A DNA stretch of 64,000 nucleotides from NCBI RefSeq assembly GCF_003312875.1, contig NZ_CP015163.1, positions 9,057,444 through 9,121,443 of the forward strand, given 5' to 3'. This document shows, in pieces, positions 41,683 through 51,711 of this stretch (its first letter is position 1; every line of letters begins with the position of its first letter). The translations under genes were made by a program, and so were the position numbers. Source of the DNA: Amycolatopsis albispora (lineage in GTDB: Bacteria; Actinomycetota; Actinomycetes; Mycobacteriales; Pseudonocardiaceae). Under the pieces are notes generated by a model, which worked only from the letters and a program-made list of their open reading frames with translations, made no database searches and was not told the DNA's origin.

Positions 41683-41819
41683 GGTGCGTCCGGCCGGACC
41701 CCGCCGGAGGGCGCGGGCGGACGCGTCGCCGGAGGGTGTGGTCGGGTGCGCCGCCGGTAGTCGCGGGGGCTTCCGGCGGCGTTTGACCGGTGCGGCGCAT
41801 AGAGCGAGGCGGGTGGGGC

Positions 41820-43649
<1,830 letters not shown>

Positions 43650-43733
43650 GGGGGGATCCTAGGGGTGCGAGGGGCGGCTGACCCCCACTGCCTACCACCC
43701 CGCCCCGTCAAAACCGCGCCGGGTGCGCCCGGT

Positions 43734-44756
43734 TCAGGCTTTCGCGGTGCGCAGCGGCGCGCCGACCTCGTGCAGGTGCTCCAGCACGTACCGGTACGAC
43801 CGCATCAGGCCGCACTGGGCGTACGGGATGCCGCGTTCGGCGCAGAACTGCCGCACGATCGGCTGCGCGCGGCGCAGGTTCGGCCGCGGCATGTGCGGGA
43901 ACAGGTGGTGCTCGATCTGGTAGTTCAGCCCGCCGAGCGCGAAGTCCACCCAGAAGCCGCCGCGCACGTTGCGTGCGGTGAGCACCTGCTTGCGCAGGAA
44001 GTCCTTCGACTCCGCCTCGGTGGGGTTCGGCATGCCCTTGTGGTTCGGCGCGAACGAGCAGCCCATGTACAGCCCCCACAGGCCCTGGTGGACCACCAGG
44101 AACACCACCGCGATGCCCGGCGAGAGCACCAGGAACACCGCACCGAGGTAGAGCGCGAAGTGCACGGCGAGCAGCGCGCCGTCGATCTTGCGCGAACGCA
44201 CTTCGCCCTTCCAGATGGCGCGCACGCTCGACGCGTGCAGGTTCAGGCCTTCGAGCAGGAGCAGCGGGAAGAACAGATACGCCTGGTATTTGGCCATCCA
44301 CCGGGTGAAGCCGGTCTTGAGCCGGGCCTGCCCCTCGGTGAAGGCGAGCGCGTCGATGTTGACGTCGGGGTCGTCGTGCTCGTGGTTGGGGTTCGCGTGG
44401 TGCTGGTTGTGCCCCTTGTTCCACCAGCCGTAGCTCATCCCGATCAGCCCGCCGTGCAGCCTGCCGATCGCGTTGTTCGGCTTCCCGCGCCGGAAGATCT
44501 GCTTGTGCCCGGCGTCGTGCCCGATGAACGCCAGCTGCGCGAAGACGATGGCCATGAAGGCGGCCACGAAGAGCTGCCACCAGGAGTCGCCGATGTGCGC
44601 GAAGGCGACCCAGGCGCCAGCCAGCGCCAGCAGGGTGAGCCCCATCTTCACCAGGTAGTAACCCCGGCGCCGCTCGAGCAGGCCCGCGTTGCGGACCAGT
44701 TTGGACAACGCGGCGTAGTCGCCGAGGGTGTGTTGCGTATCGAGTGAGGTCGGCAT
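43734..44756 (-). CDS. Membrane fatty acid desaturase
   Basis: A protein of 340 residues from ATG 44756; an in-frame upstream ATG at 44828 would add an unlike N-terminus. Three histidine boxes bind the di-iron centre: HDAGH (80-84), HNQHH (116-120) and QIEHH near residue 295. Hydrophobic pairs flank them. The QIEHHLFP box marks the front-end/DesA3-like group acting on acyl-CoA or acyl lipids. Electron donor and regiospecificity are not evident. Standalone gene, 85 bp downstream of recQ's start and on the same strand. Confidence 0.92.
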   Translation of the reverse strand: MPTSLDTQHTLGDYAALSKLVRNAGLLERRRGYYLVKMGLTLLALAGAWVAFAHIGDSWWQLFVAAFMAIVFAQLAFIGHDAGHKQIFRRGKPNNAIGRLHGGLIGMSYGWWNKGHNQHHANPNHEHDDPDVNIDALAFTEGQARLKTGFTRWMAKYQAYLFFPLLLLEGLNLHASSVRAIWKGEVRSRKIDGALLAVHFALYLGAVFLVLSPGIAVVFLVVHQGLWGLYMGCSFAPNHKGMPNPTEAESKDFLRKQVLTARNVRGGFWVDFALGGLNYQIEHHLFPHMPRPNLRRAQPIVRQFCAERGIPYAQCGLMRSYRYVLEHLHEVGAPLRTAKA

Positions 44757-44956
44757 GGCCGGCGCTCCCGTATGTTGCTGTGCCGAAGACGAAACCGGTT
44801 CGGCCACCGGGATGCGACAAGCCCTCAACTACTCCGACTGTACCCGGCGCGGGTTACCGTCAGGTGGTCACCGGGTGGAACTCTTTGCCGGAAATTCGCT
44901 TGTCGCGGCTCCGTTCGCTGGTCACAGTGGGGTTCAGGGGAAACGAGGAGGGTGTC

Positions 44957-45136
44957 GTGCGCGACTACGAGTTCGTCAGGATGGGCGGCGAGAGCACGTT
45001 CTCCGCGCTGGTGCTGCCCGACGGGGAGCGGACCGAGTCGGTGGTGCTCTACCGCCGTGGTGAGCGGGTGGGCGCGTTCGAAGTGACCGGGGAGGACCCT
45101 GAGGACACCGAGGGTACCGCCGCGCTGGCTTCCTGA
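44957..45136 (+). CDS. Small acidic protein of unknown function
   Basis: A protein of 59 residues from GTG 44957 with GAGGAGGG five bases upstream. Sequence MRDYEFVRMGGESTFSALVL onward is predicted as a small beta sheet with an acidic tail (TGEDPEDTEG). I do not recognise the family. Third-position GC and the strong ribosome binding site support coding. The frame is open further upstream, but the codons there are less typical. Confidence 0.65.
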   Translation: MRDYEFVRMGGESTFSALVLPDGERTESVVLYRRGERVGAFEVTGEDPEDTEGTAALAS

Positions 45137-45210
45137 CCACCTGAATGGGGGATTGACCGGCTGGTGACCCTCGGCGATCCACGCTGGCCGCGTCCCCGCG
45201 GATAAATGAG

Positions 45211-45239
45211 TTGGCGGCCGCGGAGCGGCTTGCTAACTT
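45211..45239 (+). promoter_or_regulatory. SigA-like promoter for the 49-residue protein
   Basis: TTGGCG (45211-45216) and TAACTT (45234-45239) are separated by 17 bp. Predicted start is near 45246, giving a leader of about 135 nt before ATG 45381, unusually long for so short a gene. Confidence 0.45.
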
Positions 45240-45380
45240 GGTCGCGTGATCTGATCAGCAAGCCCGCCGCGCCGCCGCTTTCCGCGTGCCGCGCGTGCCT
45301 TCACTTCCTCGGTAGCCCTCGCGGCTCGTCTTTCCCGGCCTTTCGTGCCGTGCCTACCCCCAAGGCGAGGAGGTTTCCTC

Positions 45381-45530
45381 ATGCGTGCCAACAATTCCAG
45401 CGAAGTCACCCCGGCGCCGTCGAACCGGCGCGAGCGCCGCGCCGCGCGGTCCGGGGGCAAGATCCCCGACCGCGGCAGGTCCACCCCTGTCGTGCTGCCG
45501 CGCCAGTACGCCGTCCGCCGCCGCGGGTGA
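45381..45530 (+). CDS. Small basic protein of unknown function
   Basis: A protein of 49 residues. GAGGAGG precedes ATG 45381. The composition is Arg-rich (SNRRERRAARSGGKIP, AVRRRG at the end), suggesting nucleic-acid binding or an unstructured peptide. Not recognised. It has a plausible promoter and a leader of about 135 nt. Confidence 0.6.
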   Translation: MRANNSSEVTPAPSNRRERRAARSGGKIPDRGRSTPVVLPRQYAVRRRG

Positions 45531-45573
45531 CGCCATGGCCGTGGCGGGCTCAGCCGAGCCCGCCACGGCTTTC

Positions 45574-46308
45574 CTACCTGGTCGCGGCCGGGCGCAGCAG
45601 TACCTCGTTGACGTCCACTTCGGACGGTTGCGCCACGGCGAACGCGATCGCCTCGGCCACCGCCGCCGCGGGCAGCGCGATCCGGCGGTATTCGACCATG
45701 CCCGCCGCGGCTTCCGGATCGGTGATGCTGTCGGCCAATTCGGATTCGGTGACCCCTGGCGAGACCACGGTCACCCGCACGTCGCCGCCCGATTCCTGGC
45801 GCAGGCCTTCGGAAATCGCCCGCACCGCGTACTTCGTCGCGCAGTAGACCGCCGCCGTCGGCACCACCTCGTGCGCGCCGGTCGAGGCCACGTTCACGAA
45901 GTGCCCGTAGCCCTGCTCCCGCATCAGCGGCAGCGCGGCGGCGATGCCGTGCAGCACGCCCCGGATGTTGACGTCGATCATCCGGTCCCATTCCGCCACC
46001 AGCCCCGCGTCCAGTTTGGACAGCGGCATCACGCCCGCGTTGTTCACCACCACATCGACCCGGCCGTGTGCCTGCCGTGCGAACTCCACGAAGGCGCGGA
46101 AGTCCGCCAGATCGGTCACGTCCAGTTCGCGGTACTCGGCCGAACCGCCGTCCGCGCGGATCTTCGCGGCCAGTTCGGCCAGCCGGTCGGCCCGGCGTGC
46201 GCCCAGCACCACCCGGTGCCCGGCGGCGGCCAGCCGCAGCGCGGCGGCGTGCCCGATGCCGCTGCTCGCCCCGGTGATCAGCACGACCTTCTCAGTTGCT
46301 TCGCTCAT
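45574..46308 (-). CDS. Short-chain dehydrogenase/reductase (SDR)
   Basis: A protein of 244 residues from ATG 46308. Cofactor motif TGASSGIGHAA, NNAGV, active-site Ser in NVASTGAHE, and YCATKYAV with catalytic Tyr and Lys. The ADRLAELAAK pattern is typical of NADP-dependent classical SDRs related to YdfG/serine dehydrogenase. The substrate is unknown. It is divergent from the acetoin operon, sharing a 124-bp control region, so a link to acetoin or diacetyl reduction is possible but unproven. Confidence 0.9.
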   Translation of the reverse strand: MSEATEKVVLITGASSGIGHAAALRLAAAGHRVVLGARRADRLAELAAKIRADGGSAEYRELDVTDLADFRAFVEFARQAHGRVDVVVNNAGVMPLSKLDAGLVAEWDRMIDVNIRGVLHGIAAALPLMREQGYGHFVNVASTGAHEVVPTAAVYCATKYAVRAISEGLRQESGGDVRVTVVSPGVTESELADSITDPEAAAGMVEYRRIALPAAAVAEAIAFAVAQPSEVDVNEVLLRPAATR

Positions 46309-46376
46309 GCGGCCGAGTCTCGGGCGCCGCCGCCGATCGCGGCAGGACGCCGTTTTCCCAGGTGCACCACACCCAC

Positions 46377-46394
46377 GTTGCAACCCCCTGCAAC
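46377..46394. promoter_or_regulatory. Candidate operator of the aco operon
   Basis: The perfect inverted repeat GTTGCA-ACCCCC-TGCAAC stands alone in the gap between the SDR and acoX. The 8-bp palindrome GGTGCACC (46361-46368) lies beside it. It is a plausible site for the AcoR-like regulator encoded at 51.7 kb. Confidence 0.45.
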
Positions 46395-46432
46395 TCTTTC
46401 CGCACCCACCGTTGCCGGGGTCTGATGGCGGC

Positions 46433-47524
46433 GTGACGGTGCAGCCACAGCCGACGATCGGGATCGTCGCCAATCCCGCCTCCGGGCGTGACATCCGGCG
46501 GCTGGTCGCGCAGGCCTCGGTGTTCCCGACCGCGGAGAAGGCGAACATGGTGCGCCGCCTGCTCGCCGCCTTCGCCACCACCGGGGTGAGCCGCGCCCTG
46601 CTGTCCACCGACCTCGGCGGCATCTCCGCCGCGGTGCTGCGCGCGGCCCGCACCCGCCGCCCCGGCAAGGACGCGCCGTGGCCCCGCATCGAGTTCTGCG
46701 AGGACGACCCGCTCACCGGCGACGCCCGCGACACCACCAACGCGGTGCACCGCATGATCGACGCCGGTGCGCGCGTGATCGTCTGCCTCGGTGGCGACGG
46801 CACCGCGCGCGTGGCCGCTGCGGCCTGCGGGGACGTGCCCCTGCTCGCGCTGTCCACCGGCACCAACAACGCCTTCCCGCAGATGCGCGAGGCCACCGTG
46901 GCCGGGCTCGCCGCCGGGCTGGTCGCCACCGGCGCGGTCGACGAAGGCACCACCGTGCACCGGGCGAAGGCGCTCGAAGTGAGCGCGGGACAGCGCACCG
47001 AGCTGGCGCTGGTGGACGTCTGCGCGTCGCTGTCCGCGCACGTCGGCTCGCGTGCGCTGTGGAACCCCGCCGAGCTGACCGAGCTGTTCTGCACCTTCGC
47101 CGAGCCCGACGGCATCGGCCTCTCCAGCATTCCCGGCCTGCTCTGCCCGACCCCGCGTCGTGTGCCGAACGGCGTCGCGCTGCGGCTCGGCCCACCGGAG
47201 CAGGCGAGCCTTGTCGTCGAAGCCCCCATCGCGCCGGGCCTGGTGGTCCCGGTCGGGGTGCGTGACTGGCGCCCGTTGCGGCCGGGGGACACCGCCGAGA
47301 TCGCGCTGCCCGGCGGGGTGGTCGCGGTCGACGGCGAACGCGAGATCGAAGTCGGCGCGGCGCCGGTGCGGGTTCGGCTGCGGGCCGGTCCGCGCTGCGT
47401 CGACGTGCCCGCGGTGCTCGCCGAAGCGGCGCGTCTCGGCCTGCTCGTCCGGCGGAACCATCGAGAAGGGAGTGTCAACGATGACGGACACCTTGCCCAC
47501 GCAGGTGACCGGCGGCCTGACTGA
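46433..47524 (+). CDS. acoX: AcoX-like NAD kinase family protein of acetoin operon
   Basis: A protein of 363 residues from GTG 46433. NPASGRDIRRLV and VCLGGDGTARVAA are the ATP/NAD-kinase family motifs, and LALSTGTNNAFP follows. AcoX accompanies acetoin dehydrogenase genes in several bacteria, with no agreed activity. The 3' end overlaps acoA by 44 bp in another frame. GTG 46439 is an alternative start. Confidence 0.85.
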   Translation: MTVQPQPTIGIVANPASGRDIRRLVAQASVFPTAEKANMVRRLLAAFATTGVSRALLSTDLGGISAAVLRAARTRRPGKDAPWPRIEFCEDDPLTGDARDTTNAVHRMIDAGARVIVCLGGDGTARVAAAACGDVPLLALSTGTNNAFPQMREATVAGLAAGLVATGAVDEGTTVHRAKALEVSAGQRTELALVDVCASLSAHVGSRALWNPAELTELFCTFAEPDGIGLSSIPGLLCPTPRRVPNGVALRLGPPEQASLVVEAPIAPGLVVPVGVRDWRPLRPGDTAEIALPGGVVAVDGEREIEVGAAPVRVRLRAGPRCVDVPAVLAEAARLGLLVRRNHREGSVNDDGHLAHAGDRRPD

Positions 47525-48476
47525 AAGCCGGTTGCTCGACGCGTATCGGGTGATGCGCACCATCCGTGAGTTCGAGGAGCGCGTGCACGCCGAGTTCGCC
47601 ACCGGCGAGATCCCCGGCTTCGTGCACCTCTACGCCGGTGAGGAGGCCTCGGCCACCGGGGTGTGCCAGCACCTCGACGAGCGAGACTCGATCGCCAGCA
47701 CGCACCGCGGCCACGGGCACTGCATCGCCAAGGGCGTGGACGTGCCCGCGATGATGGCCGAGATCTACGGCCGCAAAACCGGTTCGTGCCACGGCAAGGG
47801 CGGCTCGATGCACATCGCCGACCTGGCCAAGGGCATGCTCGGCGCGAACGGCATCGTCGGCGGCGGGCCACCGCTGATCTGCGGCACCGCACTGGCCGCC
47901 AAGCAGCGGCGCACCGGCGGGGTCGGGGTGGCCTTCTTCGGTGACGGCGCCAGCAACCAGGGCACCACGCTGGAGGCGCTCAACCTGGCCTCGGTGTGGA
48001 ACCTGCCGGCCATCTTCGTCGCGGAGAACAACGGGTACGCCGAGGCGACCGCGAGCAGCTGGTCGGTGGCCGCGGACAACATCGCCGACCGCGCGGCCGG
48101 GTTCGGCATGCCGGGCGTGATCGTCGACGGGTTCGACTTCTTCGCCGTGCACGAAGCCGCCGGCGAGGCCATCGAACGCGCCCGCGAGGGCGGTGGCCCG
48201 ACCCTGATCGAGGTCAAGTTCACCCGCTACTTCGGGCACTTCGAAGGTGACCAGCAGAGCTACCGCGCCGACGAGGTGGCCATGGCACGCGAAAACCTGG
48301 ACTGCCTCAAGCGGTTCCGGGGCCGCGTGGTGGAGACCGGGCAGCTGACCGAGGCGGCGCTCGACGAGATCGACGCGGCGGTGGCCGAGCTGATCGACCG
48401 GTCCGTCACCGAGGCCAAGGCCGCGCCCGTACCGGACGCCGCCGACCTCGAAACCGACGTCTACGTCTCGTACTAG
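47481..48476 (+). CDS. acoA: Acetoin dehydrogenase E1 alpha
   Basis: A protein of 331 residues. Thiamine motif FFGDGASNQGTTLEALNLASVWNLPAIFVAENNGYA; RGHGHCIAKGVDV and CHGKGGSMHIAD are conserved E1-alpha blocks (quoted separately). With AcoB it cleaves acetoin to acetaldehyde and an acetyl-lipoyl intermediate. AAGGGAG precedes ATG 47481, and 12 bp separate it from acoB. Similar length to bkdA but of the pyruvate/acetoin type. Confidence 0.92.
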   Translation: MTDTLPTQVTGGLTESRLLDAYRVMRTIREFEERVHAEFATGEIPGFVHLYAGEEASATGVCQHLDERDSIASTHRGHGHCIAKGVDVPAMMAEIYGRKTGSCHGKGGSMHIADLAKGMLGANGIVGGGPPLICGTALAAKQRRTGGVGVAFFGDGASNQGTTLEALNLASVWNLPAIFVAENNGYAEATASSWSVAADNIADRAAGFGMPGVIVDGFDFFAVHEAAGEAIERAREGGGPTLIEVKFTRYFGHFEGDQQSYRADEVAMARENLDCLKRFRGRVVETGQLTEAALDEIDAAVAELIDRSVTEAKAAPVPDAADLETDVYVSY

Positions 48477-48488
48477 GAGGGAAGGGTC

Positions 48489-49501
48489 ATGGCACGCACG
48501 ATCAGCTACCGCGAGGCGATCAACGAGGCCCTCGTCCAGGAAATGACGCGTGACGAGTCGGTCATCGTGCTCGGCGAGGACAACGCGGGCGGTGCGGGCA
48601 GCCCCGGCGAGGACGACGCCTGGGGCGGCGTGCTCGGGGTCACCAAGGGGCTCTACCACCGCTTCCCCGGCCGGGTGCTGGACACGCCGATCTCCGAATC
48701 GGCCTTCGTCGGCGCGGCCGTCGGCGCCGCCACGGCCGGGCTGCGCCCGGTGGCCGAGCTGATTTCATCGACTTCATGGGCGTCTGCTTCGACCAGATCT
48801 TCAACCAGGCAGCCAAGTTCCGCTACATGTTCGGCGGCAAGGCGGTCACCCCGGTGACCATTCGCACGATGTACGGCGCCGGGCTGCGGGCCGCGGCACA
48901 GCATTCGCAGGCGCTGTACCCGATCTTCACGCACATCCCCGGGCTGAAGGTGGTGGTGCCGTCCAGCCCGTACGAGGCGAAGGGCCTGCTCACCCAGTCG
49001 ATCCGCGACGACGACCCGGTGATCTTCTGCGAGCACAAGGCGATGTACGACATGACCGGCGAGGTGCCGGAGGACAGCTACGCGATTCCGTTCGGTGAAG
49101 CCAATGTGGTGCTCGACGGCGACGACGTGACGATCGTGGCGCTCGGGCGCATGGTGCCGATCGCCGTGGAGGCCGCGAAGGAACTGGGGGAGTCCGGCAT
49201 CTCGGCCGAGGTGATCGACCCGCGCACGACCAGCCCGCTCGACACCGAAACGATCCTGGAGAGCGTCGAGAACACCGGCAGGCTGGTGGTGGTCGACGAG
49301 GCGTCCCCGCGCTGCAACCTCGGCACCGACATCTCGGCGCTGGTGGCCAGGGAGGCCTTCGGCGCGCTGAAGGGCCCGATCGAGCTGGTCAGCCCACCGC
49401 ACACGCCGGTGCCCTTCGCCGAATCGCTGGAGGACCTCTACATCCCGGACGCGCAGAAGGTCGTGAACGCGGCCAAGTCCGTTGTGGACTGGAAGCGCTG
49501 A
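48489..49501 (+). pseudogene. acoB: Acetoin dehydrogenase E1 beta, one-base frameshift
   Basis: Two frames together encode one E1-beta. The first (48489 onward) is family-like up to AGLRPVAEL; the second resumes with DFMGVCFDQIFNQAAKFRYM and runs to 49501. At 48761-48766 the sequence is GATTTC where GATGTTC would keep the frame (giving PVAELMFIDFMG), so one base is missing. With it restored the product is about 337 residues, normal for the family. Without it, translation stops at 48857. Either a recent inactivating deletion or a sequencing error; the flanking codons show no decay. Confidence 0.88.
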
Positions 49502-49505
49502 AGCC

Positions 49506-50615
49506 ATGGCGGAGATCAGCAAGGTGCTCATGCCCAAGTGGGGCCTGTCGATGGCCAGCGGCAAGATCACCGAATGGATCGTGGCCGAGGGCGACGAGAT
49601 CGATGATGGCGACGACCTCGCCGAAATCGACACCGACAAGATCGCCGGGGTGCTCGAAGCCACCGAGGCGGGCGTGCTGCGCAAGGTGATCGCCGAGGTC
49701 GGTGAGGACGTGCCGGTGGGCGGCACGATCGCGCTCATCGCCCCGGCTTCGGTACCGGACGAGGAGATCGAGGCGGCGGCCCGCGTGGCCCGCGAGGAAC
49801 TCGATTCGGGTGCGGTGGAGGAGGCGGCGGGGCCGGAGGTCGGCACGGTCGAGGTCGGCGGGCGCACGCTTTCCTACGCCACGCTGGGCGAAGGCGCCGA
49901 CCAGGTGGTGCTGGTGCACGGCTACGGCGGGGACAAGAACTCCTGGCTGTTCGTGCAGGAGCCGCTGTCGGAGCACGCCACCGTGCACGCGCTGGACCTG
50001 CCGGGACATGGCGAGTCCACAAAGGACGTCGGCGACGGTTCGGTGGACACGCTCGCCGCCGCGGTGCTCGGTTTCCTGCGCGAGAAGGGGATCGAGCGCG
50101 CGCACCTGGTCGGTCACTCGCTCGGTGGGGCGGTGGTGACCGCGGTCGCGGCGGCGGAACCGGGCCGGGTCGCCTCGCTGACCCTGGTCGCGCCCGCCGG
50201 GTACGGCACCGAGGTCAACGCGGGTTACCTGCGCGGGTTCGCCGCGGCGAAGTCACGGCGGGAGCTGAAACCGCACCTGGGCGACCTGTTCGCCGATCCG
50301 GCGCAGGCCACCCGCCAGCTGGCCGACGACCTGATGAAGTACAAGCGGCTCGACGGCGTGGACAAGGCGCTGGAAACCCTGCTCGGCACCCTGCTGGACG
50401 GGGATTCGCCCGGCATCGACGCGCTGCCGTGGCTGTCCGAAGTGGACGTTCCGGTCGAGGTGGTCTGGGGCGAGCTGGACAACGTGCTGCCGGTCGCCAA
50501 CGCGGCCGCGCTCGGCGACCGCGTCCGGCGGGTGGAGAACGCCGGGCACATGGTGCACATGGAGAAGCCGGGTGCGGTGGTGGACGCCGTGACCGCGGCC
50601 AAAGGGGGAGGATGA
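49506..50615 (+). CDS. acoC: Acetoin dehydrogenase E2, lipoyl domain fused to alpha/beta hydrolase
   Basis: A protein of 369 residues from ATG 49506. The lipoyl domain covers residues 1-80, with Lys45 in EIDTDKIAG. An acidic linker follows, then an alpha/beta-hydrolase fold from about 112: VLVHGYGGDKNSW, nucleophile Ser205 in VGHSLGG, Asp in VWGELDNVLP and His in NAGHMVHM. It lacks the CoA acyltransferase fold of bkdC. This fusion is known in AcoC proteins, where the hydrolase-like part is assigned acetyl transfer. Coupled to the dehydrogenase gene by ATGA. Confidence 0.9.
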   Translation: MAEISKVLMPKWGLSMASGKITEWIVAEGDEIDDGDDLAEIDTDKIAGVLEATEAGVLRKVIAEVGEDVPVGGTIALIAPASVPDEEIEAAARVAREELDSGAVEEAAGPEVGTVEVGGRTLSYATLGEGADQVVLVHGYGGDKNSWLFVQEPLSEHATVHALDLPGHGESTKDVGDGSVDTLAAAVLGFLREKGIERAHLVGHSLGGAVVTAVAAAEPGRVASLTLVAPAGYGTEVNAGYLRGFAAAKSRRELKPHLGDLFADPAQATRQLADDLMKYKRLDGVDKALETLLGTLLDGDSPGIDALPWLSEVDVPVEVVWGELDNVLPVANAAALGDRVRRVENAGHMVHMEKPGAVVDAVTAAKGGG

Positions 50616-51667
50616 GCATGCGCGCGGTGGTCTACCGCGGCCGGGAAGAGGTCGCCGTCGAAGAGGTGCCCGAGCCGGACTGCGGGCCGGAACAGGTCAA
50701 GATCAAGGTGGCGCACAACGGGATCTGCGGCACCGACCTGCACGAGTACTACGCCGGGCCGATCTTCGTGCCGACCGCCGAGCCGCACCCGCTGACCGGC
50801 GCGAGCGCGCCGGTGGTGCTCGGGCACGAGTTCGCGGGCACGGTGGTGGAAACCGGGAGCGAGGTCAGCGGGCTGCGCAAGGGCGACCGGGTGGCGGTCG
50901 AGCCGGTGTACCGGTGCGACACCTGCCCGGCCTGCCTCGACGGGCACTACAACATCTGCCGCACGATCGGCTTCCACGGCCTGTCCTGCGACGGCGGCAT
51001 GGCGGAGTACACCGTGGTGCCCGCGCGGATGGCGCACAAGCTGCCCGCCTCGGTGAGCGACGAGCTGGGCGCGCTGGTGGAGCCGATGTCGGTGGCCTAC
51101 CACGCGGCCGGGCTCGGTGAGGTCGGGCCGGGCTCGTCGGCGGTGGTGTTCGGGGCCGGGCCGATCGGCATCGGTGTCTGGTTCGCGCTGCGCGGGCTGG
51201 GCGTGGAGAAGATCACCGTGGTGGAGCCGTCGCCGGTGCGCCGCGCGGCGCTTCTCGCGCTCGGCGCGGACGACGTGCTCGACCCGGCGGACACCGATCC
51301 GGTGGCGCACGTGCGGGACCGCACCGGCGGCCGGGGCGCGGACGCGGCCTACGACGCGGCCGGGGTGCGCGCGGCGGTCGACACCGCGCTCGACTGCGTC
51401 GGGCACCGCAAGCACCTGGTGTCGGTGGCGATCTACGAACGGCCGCTGGAAACCAGCCTGATCAAGCTGGTGATGTCGGAGAGCGGGATCCGCGGTTCGC
51501 TGTGCTACACCGCGCGCGACTACGCGGCGGTGATCGACCTGATGGCGGCCGGGCACTACGACACCACCGGCTGGGTCGAGCACATCCCGCTGGACAAGGT
51601 GGTCGAGGAGGGCTTCACCGCGCTGCACGCCGGGCTGAAGATGAAGGTGCTGGTGGACCCGGTCTGA
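50612..51667 (+). CDS. 2,3-Butanediol dehydrogenase, zinc-type
   Basis: A 351-residue medium-chain dehydrogenase. Catalytic Zn ligands are Cys39 (GICGTDLHEY) and GHEFAG; structural Zn ligands are CDTCPACLDGHYNIC. The NAD fold has VVFGAGPIGIGVW. GPIFVPTAEPHPLTG and the C-terminal AGLKMKVLVDPV resemble (R,R)-butanediol dehydrogenases. It oxidises butanediol to acetoin, feeding the complex encoded upstream. ATG 50618 is an alternative start. Confidence 0.9.
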   Translation: MSMRAVVYRGREEVAVEEVPEPDCGPEQVKIKVAHNGICGTDLHEYYAGPIFVPTAEPHPLTGASAPVVLGHEFAGTVVETGSEVSGLRKGDRVAVEPVYRCDTCPACLDGHYNICRTIGFHGLSCDGGMAEYTVVPARMAHKLPASVSDELGALVEPMSVAYHAAGLGEVGPGSSAVVFGAGPIGIGVWFALRGLGVEKITVVEPSPVRRAALLALGADDVLDPADTDPVAHVRDRTGGRGADAAYDAAGVRAAVDTALDCVGHRKHLVSVAIYERPLETSLIKLVMSESGIRGSLCYTARDYAAVIDLMAAGHYDTTGWVEHIPLDKVVEEGFTALHAGLKMKVLVDPV

Positions 51668-51711
51668 ACTGAGGGCTTTCGTTCCAGGGGCGCGGGAGCC
51701 ACACTGGCCGG

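Larger units (their letters stand above)
41429..41819. other. 391-bp non-coding gap between VOC gene and recQ
   Basis: No convincing gene on either strand. It contains the hairpins listed at 41432-41470 and 41660-41682. The rest is GC-rich without clear promoters, since both flanking genes end here. Confidence 0.6.

Noticed and set aside
46309..46432. Sigma-54 promoter for the aco operon
   Set aside because: No GG-N10-GC element in the right place, the regulator lacks an AAA+ module, and actinobacteria generally lack sigma-54.
48755..48780. Programmed frameshift in acoB
   Set aside because: No convincing slippery heptamer or downstream structure; homologues of this family are not frameshifted, so a deletion or sequence error is simpler.
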